From Deltaproteobacteria bacterium (GTDB lineage Bacteria; Desulfobacterota; Desulfobulbia; Desulfobulbales; SURF-16): DNA of 19,555 nt. The DNA lies in the NCBI GenBank assembly GCA_029939635.1, contig JAOZSN010000025.1, forward strand, positions 3,972-23,526, in the 5' to 3' direction. Shown here piece by piece: positions 15,442 through 19,555 of this stretch. Position 1 is the stretch's first letter; every line of letters starts with the position of its first letter. A program made the position numbers and the translations under genes. The notes under the pieces are model-generated. The model was given only the letters and a program-made list of their open reading frames with translations. It had not been told where the DNA came from and ran no database searches.

Positions 15442-15985
15442 ATTCATCCTCCCCCTTCTCCGTACACCAGGGCCAAAACTCATATTCCTTTTCCTGCCAG
15501 TGAAAACTAACCATTCCTCGCTCTTCATCAAAGAACAATTCCAACTCGCCAGTATCAGCCAAGAGCAGAATCATCTCATCACTCTCAGGCAAGGCTTCCA
15601 GGCTCTCAGGATTATAAAAATCCTTCTTCTCGGTATAGTAAAGAGCCTGATTATCCCTGTCAAAACGGTATATTGCCAACACCGTGCCCTGATCTGGATA
15701 GAGCAGCGGTGCCTTAGTTACCAGACGTAAAATGTCATCCTCGCCCGAGATAACCACCTTTTTCTGCTTTACATCATACCAACCACTGCGTACCTGGCGT
15801 TGAATAAGGCTCAACAGAGCCTGGCTTTTTTCTATCTCTGCTATCTTTGCCTCACCCTTGCCGGCAAAGACAATGGACCGATCCAGGATGGAGTAGACCA
15901 TGGAGGCGACCATGGCAAGGAGCAGCATGGCCACCATGACCTCCATGAGACTCATACCATGGTTATTTTTTGGCTGTTCCACCAT
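15440..15985 (-). CDS. gspJ: Type II secretion minor pseudopilin GspJ
   Basis: GspJ is a minor pseudopilin of the tip complex. From the ATG at 15985 it has 181 residues. A 10-residue leader precedes the cleavage site KNNHG|MSLMEVMVAMLLLAMV, with Met instead of Phe at +1 and Glu at +5. The globular part contains SQALLSLIQRQVRSGWYD and a run of beta strands (LAIYRFDRDNQALYY, MVSFHWQEKEYEFWPW), as in GspJ. A longer open frame to 16081 adds 32 residues that are repeat-encoded (RNSKFEIRNS) and unlike a prepilin leader. I therefore take 15985, although its ribosome site is weak. Gene order J before I is the reverse of the usual one. Confidence 0.9.
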   Translation of the reverse strand: MVEQPKNNHGMSLMEVMVAMLLLAMVASMVYSILDRSIVFAGKGEAKIAEIEKSQALLSLIQRQVRSGWYDVKQKKVVISGEDDILRLVTKAPLLYPDQGTVLAIYRFDRDNQALYYTEKKDFYNPESLEALPESDEMILLLADTGELELFFDEERGMVSFHWQEKEYEFWPWCTEKGEDE

Positions 15986-15989
15986 CGTT

Positions 15990-16118
15990 GCTGAACAGCG
16001 AACCGCAGAATTTCGAATTTCAAATTTAGAATTTCGAAGGGCGGTACGGATCTTAATCAGATAACATCCTTCCTTCGACATTCGGCATTCCTTGTTCGAT
16101 ATTCATCATTCATTTTTA
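15990..16118. repeat. Two simple repeats between gspH and gspJ
   Basis: The 133-bp gap has two parts. At about 16010-16040 is AATTTCGAATTTC followed by an inverted partner AATTTAGAATTTCGAA. At about 16072-16116 are TTCGACATTCGGCATTCC and TTCGATATTCATCATTC words. Both are the kind of short, self-similar repeat seen in gaps of many anaerobe genomes. No gene is seen in the gap, only an in-frame upstream extension of gspJ. Confidence 0.65.
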
Positions 16119-16544
16119 CTAGTAAGGCAATCCTGTCAAGGCATCTAGCTGAATAGTCCGTGTCCGTTCACCTCTGGCCAACACCAATTTGGCTGGAGTG
16201 GCTGTTCCCAGGGGCGTAAATTTTACCACATTAGGATTCATCTCCAGGCTACATTCTTCATCAAGCTTAAGCTGCCGCCGCACCTCATCCTTTGCGCCAA
16301 GCTGGATCAAAAAGGTCTGATCTTCCAGGCTAACCCTCACAGACTGCCCTTTACTCACAGCCATAGCCTTTAAAGTTCTCAGCTGTTTTTTCACCTCAAG
16401 TCCATCACGTCGAAAGCTGAGCTTTGACAACATTTTTCCAGACGATGGGGCCACCACTGCCGCACCAATAGCCAGAATAACCAGCACAGCCATCAATTCA
16501 AAAAGAGAGAAACCGCGTTGCCCGGTTCGATGTCTAATGCTCAT
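16119..16544 (-). CDS. gspH: Type II secretion minor pseudopilin GspH
   Basis: From the ATG at 16544 the protein has 141 residues. A basic 11-residue leader ends in QRG|FSLFELMAVLVILAIGAAVV, with Glu at +5. The globular part has the GspH/FimT pattern: LRTLKAMAVSKGQSVRVSL, KFTPLGTATPAKLVLARG and the C-terminal RTIQLDALTGLPY. It lacks the WGNPY-type calcium loop and C-terminus of GspG, so it is not the major pseudopilin. In-frame TTG (16562) and GTG codons lie upstream; the ATG is preferred because GAGG lies 12 bases before it. The TTG start would overlap the gspF stop. Confidence 0.9.
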   Translation of the reverse strand: MSIRHRTGQRGFSLFELMAVLVILAIGAAVVAPSSGKMLSKLSFRRDGLEVKKQLRTLKAMAVSKGQSVRVSLEDQTFLIQLGAKDEVRRQLKLDEECSLEMNPNVVKFTPLGTATPAKLVLARGERTRTIQLDALTGLPY

Positions 16545-16558
16545 CACGACCACCAGCC

Positions 16559-17779
16559 TCAACCAGCTATATCATTCATCGACATAATCACTGACAACAT
16601 TGATAAAACTATATAGCCAGCACCCACCGCCATCACCAAAATAAATACAGGCTCCAGCAGGGTTACAAATCGTTTTAAACGTTCCCGTAATTCCTGTTCA
16701 AAATGGCTGGCAATCTGCCCACATACCTCACCGATACGCCCCGATTCCTCACCAATGGCCAATAAATCCACCGCCAAATCCGGGATAAGATCTCCTTTCA
16801 GCTTTGGTGCCACCCGTTGCCCCTCTTTCAGGGCAGTGGTGGCTTGCGCCAGCAACTGCTGGTATTGTTCATTGGCCGCCACCCCAGCACTGATACGTAA
16901 TGCCGTAACCAACTGCACCCCGTTTGTCACTAAGACCTCCAAGGTACGAAAGATGCGGGTGGTCTCAATATCACGTATAAAAGGCCTGGTCATGGGCAAT
17001 TTTAGCACCATGCGGCCCAGCCAACGGCGGCCTTCATCACTGCGCACATACCAGATCAACGCCACTGGCGGGGCGACAAATAATCCCAGGGTCAGCAAAA
17101 GATTATTGGAACTGAAATCTGCCACAGCCATGAGTGCGGCGACATTCATCGGCAGCTCATCTCCCATTCCCTCAAATAGTAGCTTAAACCTGGGCAGGAT
17201 CACTGCCACCAAAATGATGACAATACCAATACCCATGGTGAGCAGAATGAGTGGGTAAATGGAACTGGAGACAATGAACTGCTTCAGCTCCCGTGATTCT
17301 GACTGGTATTCAGCAATATTGAGCAGCATCTCCGGCAAAACGCCACCTTCTTCACCAGCCCGAACAATATTGGCATACATGGCGGAAAAGCCTGGTTCCA
17401 GGGCCAAAGCAGCCGACAGGGTCGAGCCCTCCTTAAGCTTTCTCTCCAAACGGCCAGCAAAATTACGAATCGATTCCTTTTCAGTCTGCCGACGAATAAG
17501 GTTCAAGGCCTTGTCCAGAGACATGCCGCCTTTCACCAGCAAGGCCAGCTGCTTGGTGAAAAACTCTATTTCTTTACTGCTAATACCGGCCTTAGCCTTC
17601 CTTCCAAAACTGGGTAGCTTTATGCTTATGCCTTTACGTTCCCTACCGCCCAACTCCACAAGAAGTGGCCGTAAACCCTTGTCCATAAGGTATTTTATGA
17701 CGGCCTCCTTATCTGCCGCTTCCCGCACCCCTTTCTTGATGCCATCACGTCCTTGGGCCTTGTACTTAAACAGCGCCAC
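16559..17779 (-). CDS. gspF: Type II secretion inner-membrane platform protein GspF
   Basis: GspF is the polytopic core of the inner-membrane platform and probably turns with the GspE ATPase. The 406 residues hold an N-terminal MALFKYKAQGRDG segment and two T2SSF repeats with matching motifs (RAGEEGGVLPEML at about 140 and AIGEESGRIGEV at about 341). Membrane spans lie at about 170-195, 224-245 and 373-400. The length is typical. The GTG start has AAGGAGG six bases upstream, inside the end of gspE, and the two genes overlap by 14 bp, so they should be coupled. Confidence 0.97.
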   Translation of the reverse strand: MALFKYKAQGRDGIKKGVREAADKEAVIKYLMDKGLRPLLVELGGRERKGISIKLPSFGRKAKAGISSKEIEFFTKQLALLVKGGMSLDKALNLIRRQTEKESIRNFAGRLERKLKEGSTLSAALALEPGFSAMYANIVRAGEEGGVLPEMLLNIAEYQSESRELKQFIVSSSIYPLILLTMGIGIVIILVAVILPRFKLLFEGMGDELPMNVAALMAVADFSSNNLLLTLGLFVAPPVALIWYVRSDEGRRWLGRMVLKLPMTRPFIRDIETTRIFRTLEVLVTNGVQLVTALRISAGVAANEQYQQLLAQATTALKEGQRVAPKLKGDLIPDLAVDLLAIGEESGRIGEVCGQIASHFEQELRERLKRFVTLLEPVFILVMAVGAGYIVLSMLSVIMSMNDIAG

Positions 17780-19520
17780 TGGCCGCCTCCTTACTCACTC
17801 TCATCACCTCTGACAGGGTGGTAACACCCTGCTGCATCTTGGCTAGGCCATCCAGGAACATAGGTCGAAAACCCTCTTTTAAGGCTGTGGCCTCCAGCTC
17901 TTCTAAGGCTGCTCCCCGAGAGACATCACGACAGAGCAAATTACTCATTTCCAAAATTTCGTAGATACCTATTCGACCAGAAAAGCCGGTCTGCGCACAT
18001 TTCTGGCAGCCTTTCCCCTGAAATACCTCAAAGTCACCCCCTGGCGGTTCATAGCCTAAATGCTCACTGATCTGACCAATAGGTTCCTTGCATTCCTCAC
18101 AGATACGCCGTACCAGGCGCTGGGCCAAAACCCCGCGCAGGGAGGATGAAATAAGAAAACGCTCCACGCCGATATCCACCATGCGCATCACCGCCGAAAG
18201 GGCATCATTGGTATGGAGGGTGGAAAAGACGAGATGACCGGTGAGAGATGACTGCACAGCAATCTCTGCTGTCTCTTGATCACGGATCTCACCCACCATG
18301 ATGACATCAGGATCTTGACGGACAATGGCACGCAAGCCCTTGGCAAAACTAAGACCAATCTCAGGGCGAATCTGGATCTGGTTGATGCCCTGGAGCTGGT
18401 ACTCCACCGGGTCTTCAACAGTGATAATTTTATTATTGCCTGAGTTAATCATGTTCAGGGCACAGTAGAGGGTGGTGGTCTTACCACTACCTGTGGGGCC
18501 TGTGACCAGCAGAATACCGTTGGGCTGCTTGATAAGGCGCTGAAAAGGTTCTTCAACCTCTGTCGGCATACCTAACCTGCCCAAGTCAAGGATGATGCTT
18601 TCTTTTTCCAGAATACGAATCACCACGCCCTCACCATGAATGGTAGGCAGGGTTGATACCCGCAAATCAACCTCTTTGCCGCTGATACGGAGGGAAATCT
18701 TGCCATCTTGGGGCATACGACGTTCAGCAATATCTAATCCTGCCAGCAGTTTTATACGGGAAATAATTGCGGATTGCATTGACCTTGGCGGTTTCTCATG
18801 CTCATACAAAACACCATCAATACGAAAACGAATGAGTTGGCCATGCTCAAAGGGCTCCACATGAATATCACTGGCGCGCTGTTCAACAGCAGTATCAACC
18901 AGACCATTAACGTATTTGATGACTGGCGCCTCAGAGGCCATGTCTTTAAGTTTATCAACATCATCCTCTTCCAGGAGCTGACTGTCCTCCTCGGTTGCCA
19001 TAATCCCTAAGTCATAATGGTCATCACAGAGTTTAATTATCTCACTTTCAGTGGCAAGCTGGATCTCAAAGGGATTAACATTGAGGATTTCGTTATATAA
19101 ATCTCGTGCCTCTTCAGCAAAAAATTCATCCTCCTTCATCTGCATCTCAAAGGTTGAGTTGAGCATAATCTCGGCGGTATTGAGTATTTCACTATTATCC
19201 GGATCATGGGTGACCAGGATATTATGCTCTTCACGGTGGACAAGGGCAAAGGGGTGCTGACGATGGAAGATCTTGGGCAGATTAATCGAAAGATATTTAT
19301 CGTACTTTTGCTCACGAAAAAGACGCAGACCCATCTGCAGAGCCAATACCTCCATGACATCCTCTTCACCCACAAAACCAAGTGAAATTAGGATTTCACC
19401 TAGCGGCTGGGGTACCGAATCCAAATGGGCCAAGGCACGGTCAAGCTGCTCGTTGCTGATCTTCCCGTAGGTGACCAGCATCTTACCAAGCTTGTCTTTT
19501 TTATCGAGGAAGAGGGACAT
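17766..19520 (-). CDS. gspE: Type II secretion ATPase GspE
   Basis: GspE is the cytoplasmic hexameric ATPase that powers the pseudopilus. The 584 residues have an N-terminal MshEN-like region (about 5-150; GKMLVTYGKISNEQLDRAL, PLGEILISLGFV). The catalytic core follows: Walker A GPTGSGKTTT at 341-350, the Asp box ITVEDPVE at 366-373, Walker B VIMVGEI at 406-412, and the His box HLVFSTLHTND at 429-439. The zinc finger CEEC-CQKC (474, 477, 505, 508) is intact, as in canonical GspE. The N-terminal region is acidic around 175-195. The ATG has no ribosome site; the 35 bases upstream to the window edge are A/T-rich and hold nothing recognisable. It is the first visible gene of the operon, but genes beyond the edge cannot be excluded. 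Confidence 0.97.
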   Translation of the reverse strand: MSLFLDKKDKLGKMLVTYGKISNEQLDRALAHLDSVPQPLGEILISLGFVGEEDVMEVLALQMGLRLFREQKYDKYLSINLPKIFHRQHPFALVHREEHNILVTHDPDNSEILNTAEIMLNSTFEMQMKEDEFFAEEARDLYNEILNVNPFEIQLATESEIIKLCDDHYDLGIMATEEDSQLLEEDDVDKLKDMASEAPVIKYVNGLVDTAVEQRASDIHVEPFEHGQLIRFRIDGVLYEHEKPPRSMQSAIISRIKLLAGLDIAERRMPQDGKISLRISGKEVDLRVSTLPTIHGEGVVIRILEKESIILDLGRLGMPTEVEEPFQRLIKQPNGILLVTGPTGSGKTTTLYCALNMINSGNNKIITVEDPVEYQLQGINQIQIRPEIGLSFAKGLRAIVRQDPDVIMVGEIRDQETAEIAVQSSLTGHLVFSTLHTNDALSAVMRMVDIGVERFLISSSLRGVLAQRLVRRICEECKEPIGQISEHLGYEPPGGDFEVFQGKGCQKCAQTGFSGRIGIYEILEMSNLLCRDVSRGAALEELEATALKEGFRPMFLDGLAKMQQGVTTLSEVMRVSKEAASGAV

Positions 19521-19555
19521 GAGCGTAATAGTTTGCTTTTTTATTATTTTTTATT

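Noticed and set aside
15986..16081. N-terminal extension of gspJ from the upstream ATG at 16081
   Set aside because: The 32 added residues are encoded by a simple repeat and do not look like a prepilin leader, while the ATG at 15985 gives a normal one.
16119..16544. gspH as a mislabelled gspG
   Set aside because: The C-terminal half has the GspH/FimT pattern (FTPLGTA..., IQLDALTG) and lacks the GspG WGNPY-type end.

Overview
The window holds 16 genes and no RNA genes, transposases, CRISPR arrays or tRNAs. About two thirds of it is one minus-strand type II secretion system (T2SS) operon. Base composition is moderate. The mix of genes (a T2SS with joined PilM/PilN-like GspL, an HD-GYP protein, a large M16 peptidase beside lgt) and the short inverted 'AACTGATAACTG' and 'AATTCGAAATTC' repeats suggest a Gram-negative anaerobe of the Desulfobacterota, perhaps a Desulfobulbales/Desulfotalea-like organism. 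This placement is an inference from general impression, not a database match.

Layout, left to right. (1) Positions 1-1889 (+): the 3' part of a gene for an acidic, repeat-rich single-pass membrane protein with beta-sandwich domains on the far side; it is open at the left edge. (2) 1996-2652 (-): rpe, convergent with (1). (3) 2824-6290 (-): lgt followed by a two-domain M16 zinc peptidase, overlapping at the junction and led by a good sigma-70 promoter. (4) 6457-7665 (+): a GAF/HD-GYP protein, divergent from lgt. (5) 7860-8672 (+): an alpha/beta hydrolase. (6) 8758-19520 (-): gspE-F-H-J-I-K-L-M-C-D plus a 109-residue protein of unknown function.

The T2SS operon supplies the assembly ATPase (E), the inner-membrane platform (F, L, M, C-like), four minor pseudopilins (H, I, J, K) and a secretin (D) with a lipoprotein signal. 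The major pseudopilin gspG is missing from its usual place between F and H, and no prepilin peptidase gene is seen. Most junctions are tightly coupled: E/F overlap by 14 bp, F/H are adjacent, I/K, K/L and L/M overlap by four bases (GTGA or ATGA), and M/C overlap by 8 bp. The loose junctions (H/J, J/I, C/D) and the operon end carry short quasi-palindromic repeats. One such repeat lies inside the translated leader of gspK. I do not see a clearly new multi-gene system. The points most worth a second look are the repeat family placed directly after stop codons, the gspK leader, the missing gspG, the lipidated secretin, the atypical GspC, and the acidic protein with repeated FliM-like motifs.
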